NCBI GenBank assembly: GCA_036937835.1
Contig: CM072878.1
Span: forward strand, 18,084,501 to 18,148,500
Direction: 5' to 3'
Source: Pampus argenteus
Lineage: Eukaryota; Chordata; Actinopteri; Scombriformes; Stromateidae
Length of the DNA stretch: 64,000 nucleotides
Of this stretch, positions 1 through 12,357 are shown in pieces. The notes beneath the pieces were generated by a model that was given only the letters and a program-made list of their open reading frames with translations, was not told where the DNA came from and searched no databases. The translations under genes and the position numbers were made by a program. Position 1 is the first letter of the stretch; the number at the start of each line of letters is the position of its first letter.

Positions 1-1518
1 CGGCACAGGTCCTTCATAACCCAAGAGGGCCAGCGGAAGAACGCAGTGCTTAGCTGCTCGCCCTCCGCCATGTGGTTTAAAGGGGGCTGCAACAGCTAAT
101 GAGGATTTCGGCTCATGGCACAGTTTCTAAGCAGCACTTTCCACTGGCCAGAGGAGCCCGGAGCTCATCAGGGCACATGGCGCCTGAGCGGAGCTGCCAC
201 AGAGGCCACCGTACTGTTAGACTCACTCAGTGAAAATTCAGAACATGTTTCATCTCCACTGAGCAACTAACAACCTGCTTCATGCACTTTTTAATAGCCA
301 CATTGAGGATTAAATCTATCGTTTTGTTTTAGCATCTCACCAGTTCTTGTAGAAGCGACGCTTGCACTCATCACTGACGTGCTCGGCGAAGATGGTCTTG
401 AAGGAACGCAGGCCGCGGGGGGTGTTCACGTAACCCACAACTCCAACCACGATCATGGGAGGCGTCTCCACGATGGTCACAGCCTCCACGACTTCCTTTT
501 TGTTCACCTCTACATGAGAAAAAGGCAACAATGACTAAATTACTACTAATCAAGATGCTTTTTTTATAAACTTTCATGTGTTTAATACAGTTTCTAAACT
601 ACGGTGTAGACTGCGCTCAGTGCTCGACATTCAGCAAGGGGGTTTAAACCCATTATGTCCGCCCGTCGAGAGTCTCATCACAGGCAGAACAAACCATAAG
701 TTAAGATTAAGTCCAATATATCAGCCTTATAATCATTCATTTGTAAATAAAAAAATTAATATTTACTCACTTGAGCCAGGTCTGTCGACCTCACGGACAA
801 TGTGTGTCATGCCGGCCTTGTAGCCCAGGAAGGCCGTCAGGTGCACGGGTTTGCTGGGGTCATCCTTGGGGAAGCTCTTGGCCTTACCGCGGTGGCGTCT
901 GCTCCTCTTGCGGGGCAGGAAGCCCAGAGATCCGTGGCGCGGAGCCGAAAACTTACGGTGGGACTGTGGAAGGGAAGAATATATTAACTAGTCTATCCGA
1001 CATATAAATGGCCTTAAATTATAATTGAGTTTATATTTGATAAAGTGTGGACGTGTATGGTTTTATTTTACAGCAGACGATGTAATTTAACTAAATGTTC
1101 AGCTTAGTTAGCATGTTAGCTTCGTCAACTGACGCGCCTCAAAACGAGATTTCAGCTAAACGTTTAACCTTCAGCAGCCAGAAAATTAAAAAAATACTTA
1201 CAACTAGAAGACATACAAGGTGTTTTAACAAGTCTGTTACTTTTAATATAAGTTAAAAGCAGCAGACTACAAGCAGCCATTTTGGGCCGTCAAAGGCCGG
1301 TATGGTTGTACATGCGTCAACAAATTTACGGTTTCAATCTATAATACTACAAAAATATACGTAATAAAACTTCAAAAATGTCTTTAACAGCTGCGTGACT
1401 CTGGTGGAACAAGTAAAATCTAAGAGATGCTTTAGATTACAGACAGATTACTGTAGAAGTGTCGGTAGTGAGGGGAAAAGGACACTCACCATTTTGTCAC
1501 CAGTCCGATTGAAAGAGG
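1..1518 (-). CDS. rpl3: 60S ribosomal protein L3, 5' part
   Basis: Large-subunit ribosomal protein uL3, which lies near the peptidyl-transferase centre of cytosolic ribosomes. Three exons are visible on the minus strand: 1490-1492 (the ATG alone, directly followed by a GTGAGT donor), 771-963 and 341-509. The joined protein begins MSHRKFSAPRHGSLGFLPRK and ends in the window at DECKRRFYKNW, about residue 121 of roughly 400. The match to vertebrate RPL3 is close to complete over this stretch. A coding exon 1 that holds only the start codon is typical of vertebrate ribosomal protein genes. The remaining exons lie beyond the left edge, so the gene is partial because of the window, not because of damage. 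Intron 2 hosts a C/D snoRNA. The 5'UTR is about 26 nt and starts in a pyrimidine tract (TOP-type). Confidence 0.97.
613..685 (-). ncRNA. snord43: C/D box snoRNA SNORD43 (U43) in rpl3 intron 2
   Basis: Read on the minus strand, box C is GTGATGA (681-675). An internal D'-like CTGA lies at 634-631 and the final box D CTGA at 620-617. Just after box C is the guide core CGACGGGCGG (about 669-660), which is complementary to the CCGCCCGTCG stretch near the 3' end of 18S rRNA. Human SNORD43 lies in an RPL3 intron and carries the same GACGGGCGGAC core, directing 2'-O-methylation of 18S C1703. Host gene, strand, guide and box order all agree, so identity is well supported. The outer ends are estimated, because the terminal stem is short. 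Confidence 0.87.
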
Positions 1519-1552
1519 TCTTACAGAAGGGCGAGTGGTCTTTATATATAAA
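1511..1552 (-). promoter_or_regulatory. rpl3 core promoter: TATA box and TOP start
   Basis: A TATATATAAA-type TATA box lies at 1541-1552. About 27 bases downstream on the minus strand is a CCTCTTTC tract (1518-1511), which fits a 5'-terminal oligopyrimidine start site. The ATG follows at 1492. The spacing is as expected for a TATA-driven ribosomal protein gene translated under mTOR/LARP1 control. The start site itself is inferred. Confidence 0.6.
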
Positions 1553-3478
1553 AACAAATATCGCGAGATTCCACGTGATCATCGTCAGTTAAGACCCGCC
1601 CCGGCACGTCACCATAGAGACGTATGAAACTAAGCGGCCACGATGCGCCGCTGTTTGATTTGACTGAATATCTACAAGTATTATGACATAAATCACCTGT
1701 AGTAATTAAATATAAATTAAAATGTGACTTAATTAATTAACTTAAAATTAAAATGTGTATTTACATATAACTTGGCAAAAAGTAAATCTACATTTGTCTC
1801 GATAAACTATATATTTGAGTATTTCTGCTCATTTTAAAATACAGTATTTACAGTATACTATATTCATTAATTCATAACTATATTTTTCAGTTTACAACTA
1901 TACTTAAAATGTATTTAAGTTGCTCTCCACTGTGTGCCAGCTGTTGTGTCTACTATTACACATGAACATATACAATGCAGTGTTTATTTTTAATGTTTTA
2001 ACTATTTGTCAGACATTTTTATGCTTTAATAGTCAGTCACAGTATATGTATTTCTCATTATGAGCATTTATGTCTAATATTAGACACCACTTCTCAATCA
2101 TAACTAATGTACACATTTCATTACCTTAAACAATGGTGGACATTTACAGACTTATTTTAAAATAAATCACACAACATAAAAATCAAGCTGTCTTAGCATT
2201 TATTACCATTTCATTCATAAAAAAAAACAACATTCTTCCTCTTAGATAAAGGCGGTAATATTATGTTTTATGATCCAGTGATGAAACAAGTTTTTATAAT
2301 GTCGTAGGGACATTTGGAAAGCCTTTTATTTTGCACCACCATGCCTTGGCAAATTTTCTGTGTGATATTTGTGAAGCTGGTTGCAGATGTTGTTGCTCCT
2401 GCAATATAATCATAACATAAACCTGCCAAATATCAAGAAAGCTCATTTAATTTTAATTTCTTAAAGAAATAAGTGCATTTTCTTCTGCGTCGAATACTAT
2501 GGCTTTCCTCCATTTATGAGAACCGACAAGGCAAAGATTCAACAAACTTAACAACCTGCAGTGACTTTTTAATTTGATTTCATTTCACAGCTCGTGTGTT
2601 GTAAATGTAAAGTGCTACAAATGAGTTGAACCCAGCACACAAAACAGATTTGTCGTCAGTCATCTACTTAGTAGATGAAAGTCAAAAATGCAATGCTTTA
2701 CTGCTACAGGAATGCGAGGTAATGCATTAACACTAATGCAGATCTGGATTCTGTATTGGATTAAGCTTTACACGCCATGCAGTTTGTCAGGCAATACAAA
2801 GTATGGGAATGATAACATTTTCCTAAAACTCATGCTACGTTATTGATGCAGGCTTTTTGGATTTTCCCATTAAGCATTCCTCCTTACGTCACAGACGTGC
2901 GAAGATCATGAGTTATGTCATTTTAGCATATTCAGGAGTTTAGATGACGCCATGTCTGTCTTCATCAGAAACGATTATCTGTGGTGTGAACTTCAAGGTA
3001 AAAGACAATCACTGACTTGTCACAGGAATCATCATTACGGTATTTTTGAGATGTAATCTGTGTCCCTTCCCTTGCACATCCAAAAAAAATAAAATAAAAT
3101 CATTCTCTCCTTTAAAATCCCTGTAAAACATTTACTCAATTAATAAAACATATATACAGTCTGTGGTCTCAGATTCTCAATCAGTATCCACATCTGTCAA
3201 ACTGTCAGTCACGGGGAGCAAAGGCAGAAGTTCATCACAGCTTCATTTTTCTGAATGTAAATTGTGTTCAATCGTGTTGTCATCACAATTACATTTTCAA
3301 GACAGCAGACTTGTGTGAAGCAGAATCCTTGAAATGTGCGTAAACTCTCTTCTTCGCTTTAAAAAAAAAAAAAAAAAGTCAACAAAAACAAATAAAAACA
3401 AATCCTGTTCCTCGAGATTCAGTCTGAGGAGGCCTTGTCCCAACTGTCTGCATCCGTGTGCTGCCACGCTGACAGCCT
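1553..3478. other. Intergenic, rpl3 promoter side to slc25a39 3' end
   Basis: AT-rich, with no convincing coding exon on either strand. Candidate minus-strand poly(A) signals (TTTATT on the plus strand) at 2325-2330 and 2199-2204 could end slc25a39 with a 3'UTR of about 1.2 kb. An A-tract lies at 3361-3377. Confidence 0.5.
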
Positions 3479-6400
3479 TCAGGATGCCAGTCGCTCTCGA
3501 TCAATGTTCATCTTCTGGAAGAAAGTTTTTCCAAACTCATAGCTGCTTATCATAACAGCACAGGCGGGCGCCACTTTGATCACCCTGGGCATGAAACCTG
3601 TGGAAAAATGCAAAAGGTTGTCACTGTAGTCTCAGCTTCCAGCAATAATTATACTTTCTTTTGTACTGATATATATGAGTGCACCTGCAAAAAGGCCCCT
3701 GTAGCCCAATTCAGTCCATATTTCTTTCATTATGTGCCATGTGGATGTGGTTCTCTTTAACGGAACTAGGAGAGACAGTAATAAGAAATTTAACATTGCA
3801 CATAATACATAGAGCACACATATCTGCATGACAGAGAGTAAGCAGTAAGCAGAAACAGACCTGCCAGAGTATCCATCTCTCCCAGTTGTATCTGTCTGCG
3901 AGTCTTCACCACGTCGAAAGGCAGCGTCAGGACTGCAGCAATCTGGATACCGTGACAAACACAAAGGGTCAAATTCTGCTGCCAATGATTACACCTCAAA
4001 AGCTTAACTATTATCTGCACATGAAGGATAATGATTCATATCAGGAGGGAAGTTACTTAATTATTGCTCAAGAGGCTGTGAATGTGGGTCAAACACTGGC
4101 CTGAGTCACTCAACGTATCCCTGACAACACACTCCTTCTAAAGAGCTGGGCCTGACGTCTGATTAAATATCATCAGAGTTTTAGACTGAGCTATCATAGT
4201 GTACAGTAAGTAGTGATTAAACACGGAGGACAGTTGTGTGTTCACATGAGCGCTGACTACTCACAGCTCCAGAGACGGCTCCTGCTGTGAAGCTGATGGA
4301 GAAGTTGGCATCAGGCATTCGGGATTGTTCACATAGCTGCGCCTTTACCAGTTCATAGTTATACCAGTAAAGAGCTGCAAATACACACACACAACCTGTT
4401 GTTTTCATGCTCCACATTGTAGTCGTCTCAAACTTTGTCCAAATATTTGGAAAAATGACAGTTTTCATGAAAACGTGTAATCCAGATTTCTCCGTTTTGT
4501 GACATACTAAAGATTTTGTTTGAAGATTATTTTTTTCAGGCACATTTCATCGTCTTGTGTGCTGCTCTCACCAGAGAAGGGGACGTCTCTGAGAACGGTG
4601 GGTCCCCAGCCTCTCCACAGTGACAGCAGGCCGTCCTGGGCCACAGCAGAGCGGATACACACCGCCAGCTCGCTGTAGGACAGCTTACTCGACTGCATCT
4701 TGGTCCTCACCAGCTCCAGAGGGCTGATCACTGTCACAGCCCCTACTGCAACACACACACACAAATATATAGTGGACATAAAAAATTACCAGAATACAAT
4801 TAGGATGTGTTTTTGTGTTTTCATGCACTTACATCTAGCAAGACCCCCAGCAACAAGGGGTATATGGTTGCCTTGGAAACCCAGACCATATCGTATGAAG
4901 TCCCGCAGCTGGTCGTAGCAGGTGAAGTAGATGACAGTGGCAGGAACAGCCATAACCCTAAATACACACACATATACACACACTTTAGACCACTTACAAC
5001 AGTGTCTTTATACAACATTTCCTTGCTGGGAGTTTTGATACTCACAGTGTTGGTGGAAGCCCGCTCCACAAAGACCTGAGCCCTTCATGACGAGTGATTT
5101 TCACAAAAGCATCCTGTGGCACAAAAATCAAACAAACTTGACATATTTTGAATTATTCTGTAGGTGAAAACGTCGTTCCAGCTGCACACTGCCGGTGCTC
5201 ACCAGAGTCCCGGTGAAGTGCGTCGGTGTTTTGTACCAACTGGTGCAGCTGCTTCTATTTTGACACACGTAGATGTGATCCATCAGCCCATTACAATACA
5301 GGAAACACTTCCCTGTGAGACACACGACGACGACAAAGGGTCAGAAGAATTTTATTTAATATTTACAACCCAGAAAACCAGTAGTTACAATAAAACAAAC
5401 AATTATTTTAAAAGTAGATTTATACATATATTACTTATTGATATTTATGTCACACTTTTGTCAGTTATCTCCAGGATTGTATAACTCCTAATAACTCCCA
5501 GTAATATAATTATTCAATTAATGTGACCTGGATTTGGAGATCAGATTAACCAATTACGAAACATGTAATAAATAATGTTGTTTGCATCAAAAGATTTGAG
5601 CTTCCTGCAGCACAATCCACTGTCGCATCATCTCACCTGTAGATAACAGACGACTGGCCGGCAGGGAAAAGTATTTTATATATTTTAGATATAATTATAA
5701 ACTCCTCCTACTGTCCTCCGTATTGACTAATAATACATTCAATGGCAATGAGAAGATACGATCTGGGCTGTCCTCGTCAATATTTACTCTACCTGTTTGT
5801 TTAGAGATGGCTATTGACAAAACCTTTGAGAAAAATCTAAAAAAAGGTTCATTTCACAACCAGCTCCTACTACAGTTTTTACCATGTGGAAATATTGCAA
5901 GAAACAAAAACACAACATTAACAGGATCATGACTGAGCACGAGTAAAAAGCAGTGAGGAACATTTTCAGTTTTTTGCATTTCTGTAGAGTCTCTACCAGC
6001 ATTAAATGGTAGTTCGTAGGAAAGGAACAAAACTGCAGTCGTATAAATTGACTGATAAAAATCACGTGGATGTATCTGCAAAACGGGGGTTACTGTAGCT
6101 GACCATGTGGCCACACACAGAAAGCTGTGCAGGAAGGTGTGTGCGTTTTCAAACCACAGCTTAGCATGCAGCAACAGCGGGTCCGATACTCACACTTGGA
6201 AGGGCGGATGACACCACCCCATGCAGCAGATTCAGAGGCTACAGCTATGAGAAAGAAAACAAAGCAAAGGCAGAGAAATAGCAGGTAAAAACATAGATAT
6301 GAAGACATAAAGCACAGATGGAGCGGGGTTAGAAAAGCAGGCAGCTGCTCAACGCAAAGACTTCAAAAATGAGCAAGAGATAAAATGTAATTTAACACCA

Positions 6401-6684
6401 CAGAAGAAGATCCTTGTCTTGCCTTGGTGGAACGGCGTCTGCTGAGCCTGCAGCCTGATCTTCACAACGTCCAGCGGTGTGACTATAAACAGTTAAATAA
6501 ACTGATTGAAAAACTGACTGTAGTGAAGTGTGTAATAAAACACTGAGGCATATTTTTTTTTCATAGCTTTTGTTTCAATTATCTCACCAAAAATAGATGT
6601 GAGGAGGGCTCCAGTGCCAGAGGCCAGCATCTGCTGCACTGGAGAGATTGCAGCCGCAGCGCCGCTCGCAGCCTGCTCCCCCAT
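3479..6684 (-). CDS. slc25a39: Mitochondrial glutathione carrier SLC25A39
   Basis: Inner-membrane carrier that imports glutathione into mitochondria. There are eleven coding exons on the minus strand: 6588-6684, 6423-6482, 6194-6244, 5203-5312, 5046-5113, 4833-4957, 4572-4745, 4265-4374, 3861-3942, 3685-3765 and 3479-3597. They sum to 358 codons plus stop (human 359 aa). The three carrier repeats show PLDVVKIRLQ, PLELVRTKMQ and PFDVVKTRRQ. The first matrix loop carries cysteines 72, 76, 86 and 92 in the spacing described for the iron-sulfur-sensing cysteines of human SLC25A39 (74, 78, 88, 94). The intron after exon 2 uses a GC donor. The start is the ATG six codons before AAAA-rich GAAAAISPVQQ, one base inside its exon, so the 5'UTR is spliced. 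The neighbour grn is divergent, as in mammals. The paralogue SLC25A40 is the alternative, but synteny and the loop favour A39. Confidence 0.93.
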
Positions 6685-6689
6685 CCTGC

Positions 6690-8570
6690 CCACCTGGCAG
6701 ACCAAGAAAAACACTGCATCACACTGAGAACACTGTGCATGTGCTGCAACTGGGCCGAACCAACACTGTAGTTCAGTCGTGTGTATGTCTCTTTGTTATG
6801 TAAAACCATTAAAGCAGGAGGGTTGGCGTTCAGCAGGATCGGAAACTTTACGCCGAGTCCGTGGCTGGTTTAGTGTCACGTTGAATGTTGTGAGATCTAA
6901 ATTAGTGTTGTGGCAACACTAAAAAAAAAAGTGTTATCTAACCAGTTTATACTGTTTTCCTTCAGAATAAAATGCAAATTTTCTAAACCACAGACCAGGC
7001 GTCTGTCGCTGACGTGAGCTGGTTTAGGCGGAGTTGTTATAATGGGCTTGTTGAAACATTACGATAGCTTATCTATAACGTGCATGTCTCCAATCTCACC
7101 ACACAGACAGGAGAGCATCTTCAGCTGGCCCACTCCTAACTCAGAGAGCATCAAGTAGCAGATAAATAAACATCTAAAGTAGCTAAAAACTTATATTTTA
7201 ATAAAGAACATATGTGATGTTTACTTTTTTTTAAAAGAAAATCATCCACAGTGCAAACAAATGTATTACTAGCAGGCGAGTCTGAATGCAACTCTGGATT
7301 GTCTCAAGGTGATGAGCTTTGTGGAGGATTTTTTTCATTCTGTTTTTTTGATGAGTAAAAAGTAGACAAACTTCTCTGTTTGTTATCCTGTTTGTCTGAC
7401 ATTTGTTTCCCTCTGGCCTGTCCTATTTCTGGACTTAATTACACTTTAGTCCGACAGCTATAGCCACTTGGCCCTCAAGGTTTATCTGGCCAACAAAGCT
7501 GCGTTGACAAACAAGTGTTGTTCTACTGCAGGTAAAACAAACAAAATAAGATGTGGGGGGTCAATTATAGGTTCATAATCTTTCAAGTGTGTCTTCATAC
7601 AACAGCCAGGTGTCCATGTAAACAGTGAAAGAGGTTTTTATTGTAATCAATCCTCCTGTTCATACTGGATATTTTAAAGTTGATCTGAAGCTGATATGAG
7701 GCTTCAGCAGAGTTAGTTAGTCACATTATTGGACGACTGAAGCTTCATATTAGCTTCAGATATACTTTTAAGTGCATTATGAAGAAAAGCAAGAAAAACA
7801 TATTTCATATGTTCATATGGGCTCTTGGCTGTTAATCTAAGACATGAAAAAAAAATGTGAACCTGTCCTTTACTGTCACCTAAATTACACAACACTGTAA
7901 ACAGGTTCATCATGTCTGGTCTCATCCTGAACATACTGAACCTAAACTACAAGTTAATGGAAAAGCAGAAAGGACATGTTAAAGTTTCAAGTCAAAGGAT
8001 AAAACAGATAAAACTGTTCATTTTCCTACAAGATTAGCTCAGTAACAAAATTATTATATATTTAGCCACACTAGAGGAGAGTCAAAGCCTGTAATTTATA
8101 TAGAAAAATGCATTGAAACCTCGTCCAAACATGTAGAAAATGATATTCTGCAAACTTTATTTAGCTTTATTTATATTATTGAACCATAACCATGGATGTA
8201 CTGATCATGATTATTATGTTAACCATTGTTAAGTCTTGTAGTCTTAAAATACAACATTGACGGACAATGACAAGTAAACTATATACTATATGTTGTCAAA
8301 ATTAGCTTCAAAAAATATATGTGAAATCATGAAGGAACAGAGAAAATAATGTTAACTTCTATGAAGAAAAAACACGTGTGCATAAAAACGTAGCCATTAT
8401 AGCCATCACGTTAATTTAAGTTATTTACACTCAAAATACATTAAAACAACTTTAAAAGAAAGTTTAAAATTATGCTTATGACAGAAACGGACCTGAGCAG
8501 CTAGCTAGTTTCTCAGGGGTTATTCAAGCTAGCTAGCTAACAGTTAGCTCAGGAAGCTAACGTCACTCAC
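6690..8570. other. First intron of slc25a39 with degenerate repeat
   Basis: No coding exon is supported. A degenerate copy of an inverted-repeat element lies at about 7660-7900. Its right part (CATATGGGCTCTTGGCTGTT, then GTGAACCTGTCCTTTA) resembles the element in rpl27 intron 2. GCTAGCTA-rich sequence occurs at 8500-8545. Confidence 0.4.
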
Positions 8571-8600
8571 CTCTACTTTAGCTGTGAGCGTCGCTGTAAA
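8571..8600 (-). promoter_or_regulatory. Probable 5'UTR exon and promoter of slc25a39
   Basis: On the minus strand a strong GTGAGTGA donor starts at 8570 and would splice to the coding exon acceptor at 6685. The surrounding 8590-8960 is GC- and CpG-richer than its flanks, fitting a promoter. The exact start is not visible. Confidence 0.4.
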
Positions 8601-9101
8601 ATATGTCCACCTCCATCCGTTACAGTCACATTAACGTTATGTTGCTACATTTATTAGCTAACGTTAAATCCCTCGACGATATCACAACCTCCTCTGGTTC
8701 TCCATTGCGGATAACTGGTAAACATGTTTTTGAACTGAGCTTTGGCAGTTTGCATGTAAGAGTCGCAACGTGCGCAAAAAACAGATCTGTAAAAGACTGT
8801 ATACATCTTAGTGAACGAGTGAGACCGGTGCGTATGTTGTGGAGATCTGTGGTAGAATTTCCGGTCCCGCCCCCCCCTGCGTCTGCTGCGGCTACAGCTC
8901 TGGCGCCGCCTGCTGGACGCGGCGGTGCGTTGCGCTGCAGCTGTCGCATGTAAACAAGTTTGTCCGTTAGTTCCGCTTCAACCTGCGGCACATACAACAC
9001 GTTTATGAGTCACGTTTAATTTAAATTGTTGTGATTCAATGGAAGACACCAGGATAACTGTTGTAAAGTGATCAGAGAAGGTGTGAGCCCTTCATTTCGG
9101 C

Positions 9102-9143
9102 CTCTCTCTCTCTCTCTCTCTCTCTGTGTGTCTCTCTCTCTCT

Positions 9144-9174
<31 letters not shown>
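9102..9174. repeat. (TC)n microsatellite
   Basis: CT dinucleotide run with a few GTGT interruptions, between the slc25a39 promoter region and the first grn coding exon. Confidence 0.95.
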
Positions 9175-9177
<3 letters not shown>

Positions 9178-9817
9178 TGAGGGCGTGTTCAAGTCAATGC
9201 AACTGGTATTTTTTAGTGAGACACTTGTGAAACACCTGACTATTCACAACAGCCCTTCAGTCTACTAACAAGGTAAGAGCAGTAGTTTTAGCCTGGAAGA
9301 ATTACATATACCTGCTTGATAAAGTCATTTGAGTGACACACACACAACTTTTTGTGCTTAGAATAAAACAGTTATAATCTGTGTGTTGTAAATAATAATC
9401 ATGTGCAACAATGTTCAGTTTATTCCGACCAGCCGAGATTTGGTGTTTATTAAATGTGTGTTTCTCTTTGCTTGCATTGAGAAAGCATTTATTTTATACA
9501 AACCTTTATTCTTCATTGATTTGCTTCTGCATTGGGAAATACTTAGAAAAAAAAACCAACAGGATACAACTGTGAGCATTCAGGAAATAAGTGAAGACAG
9601 AGGTAATAGTTTTTCTGTGTGTGTCTGAGGTGTTTGACTCCCAGAGAATATATTACATTTACAGAATAGTTTATTTTTATTTTTATCTGAACATGTTCTG
9701 ATGAATACTTTCATTTTGATAAGCGTTTCTGCAGAATGTAATATGAGCAGTATTATTATTACTCTGATGCAAAGATTTCACATGCACCTCTTTCACTTTC
9801 CTTTTATTTGTGTGCAG

Positions 9818-12303
9818 ATGCAGAAGTGGGTAGTGATCTGTTGGGCACTCTTGGCCCTAGTCGGTGCAGATGAGTGTCCAGATGGAGGACGATGTGAGGA
9901 AGGTCTTACCTGCTGCCAACACCCGACCAACGGCTACGAATGCTGCCCGTTCGATCAGGTAGACATGGCTGTAACACCTGCACGCCTTCAAATACAGTTT
10001 ACCTGAGCTGTTGTTCTGTGTAAAGCTTTTTTAAAGTGAAGATGATGCACAGTTGCATTAAAAAATAATCACAGATCATCCCCTAAAAGCAACAAAAAAA
10101 CATCATCACATAACAGACATGAAATCTGCACGTGCTCCTTCCAACACTAAAACTTTGTACACAGCTCTCCTTAATTCAGTGTATCTCATTTTGATGTATT
10201 TTCTCATACATTTATGCTAAACAAATAGATTTTCCCTATAAAGGAATTTGTGCATAATGAAAAACCTGCTTGACTATCTGACAAGTTGATTTGTGCTCAA
10301 TTAACTCTACAACAGGAAAGGTCACAGCACTTCACGTCTCTTTGTCCATCACATAGTAAAATACACATATGATATAATTGTTCTCTCATACTCTACAACT
10401 AAAGAAGAGGTACTATTCATCCTTTAGAGCGTTTTACTATTTTATGAGTCTGATAAAAGCTCGGGCCTCATTTAGCCAGTGTGATAGCAGTGTTAAAACT
10501 TTGGTAGTCAAAGTGTTCCTACTCCTGTCATCCCTCCACAGGCTGAGTGCTGTGAGGATCACGTACACTGCTGCCCTGCGAACACGGTCTGTGACACGTC
10601 CACGTCCAGCTGTGTGAACGCCACTGTGTCCGTCCCCTGGGCAGAAAGAGCCTCTGCTGACCAGCCCAGACTCTCCAAAGTAAGAACAGAAAAGAGGCAA
10701 CATGATGTCACGAACACAGATGATAAACTGAGACAGGGTTTTTAAGTGTTTCGGGGTTTTTCCTCTTCAATCTCGTGTCTCTGCAGTCCTTCAGGATGAT
10801 CAAGACATACATGGGGGAGGAAGATGATAATATCTGTCCAGATCAGTCACGCTGCCCTGCTGAGTTTTCATGCCTGAAGGCCTTGACGAGGTTTGGCTGT
10901 TGTCCTCTTGCTCAGGTAATCAAGCCTCGTCACAGATGTATATCGTTTTTAGGAATGTTATTGGGGTATTTTGCCTTTATTGATATTGAAGAGGCAGGCA
11001 GGAAACTTTGGTACAATTACTAGAGAAAGATAAGGTAAAGTTGTTGTTCCTTTTGAATAATGGTTGCAAGTGACAGACGGGACAAAACAAGTTAAAGAGC
11101 AGAAATAACGAAAACAGGAAATAGATATCCGAACCATCACATCAACGGTGAAGGTCATCATGCACACGTTATGCATAACTAATATTTGTTCTTCAAAAAG
11201 CTCGGTGGCTTCCTGTCACTAAATAAACCTCTTTGAGCCTTTTTCCCTTCACTGACAGTAAATGTGTTGATGAAGTGATTTGTGGGAAAATAAAATCTTT
11301 AACACTAAAATAATAACAGTCACATTCAGTCTGTTCACAGTTTCAAATGTATTTAAAGCACCTTCACCTGAAGAGTCTCTGCGTGATTAACAAGTTAAAA
11401 AAAAAAAAACGTGACATCAGACTTGAAACTTTACATTTTATGTTTATTGTACAGACTCTGGCAGCTGTGTTTTTGTGGTAAATTCTGTAGTAAATGCAGT
11501 ATTCTGAAACATTCATGTATTAATACGTTAATCCTACTTCCAAGAGGGAATCCAGTCTATAAGTCACTCATTTAAATTGTATTGATTAAGTGAATTGTGA
11601 TTTCCTGATAGGGAATCTCCTGCCCTGATGGGAAACACTGCTGTCCTGAGGACCTCCAGTGCAGCGCAGACAGCCGCTCCTGCATCCAAAACGGTTCAAC
11701 TCTTCTTCTTCCTCTTACATTTATCTTTTCTCCCTCTTCTTATAGACATATATATATACAGTATATATATATATTGATCTTCTGTGTAATGTTGTTGCAG
11801 AACCTGCGACTGCGGTTCTGTGCGGCGACGGCGTGTCGGAGTGTCCAGATGGAACCACCTGCTGCGAAACACCTGAAGGAAAGTGGGGATGCTGCCCCAT
11901 GCCAAATGTAAAACACTGGTGATCTTTCCACTGTAGACATATGAGTAATGCACACACATAAGTGAGATTACAAAAAAAAAAGTCAAATGATGGATTTGCA
12001 TGTCTGGTTATCGTGACTTTGTGGGTTCTTATCCAGTGTGGTTCTGAGACTCCTTGTGTCTTCATTGTCTGAACAGGCCATGTGCTGCGAGGATAAGATG
12101 CACTGCTGCCCTGAAGGGAGCACATGTGATATCGAACACTCCAAATGTATCTCCTCATCTACCAACAAAGAGACGCCAATGTGGGCCAAGCTGCCGGCCA
12201 GGACCAGAGCCGAGTGGGAGAGCCATACAGGTCAGTTTCTGTTTTTTTGCGCTGATAAAACCCCGACTTACTTCCTCTTGCTGTGATGAATCATTGTCTA
12301 AAA

Positions 12304-12357
<54 letters not shown>

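Noticed and set aside
1..340. A second snoRNA in rpl3 intron 3
   Set aside because: No paired C and D boxes at suitable spacing on the minus strand in the visible part of the intron.
8603..9000. Overlapping 116- and 124-codon frames on both strands
   Set aside because: They lie in the CpG-rich slc25a39 promoter region, with no domain, no splice support and only GC-rich composition keeping them open.
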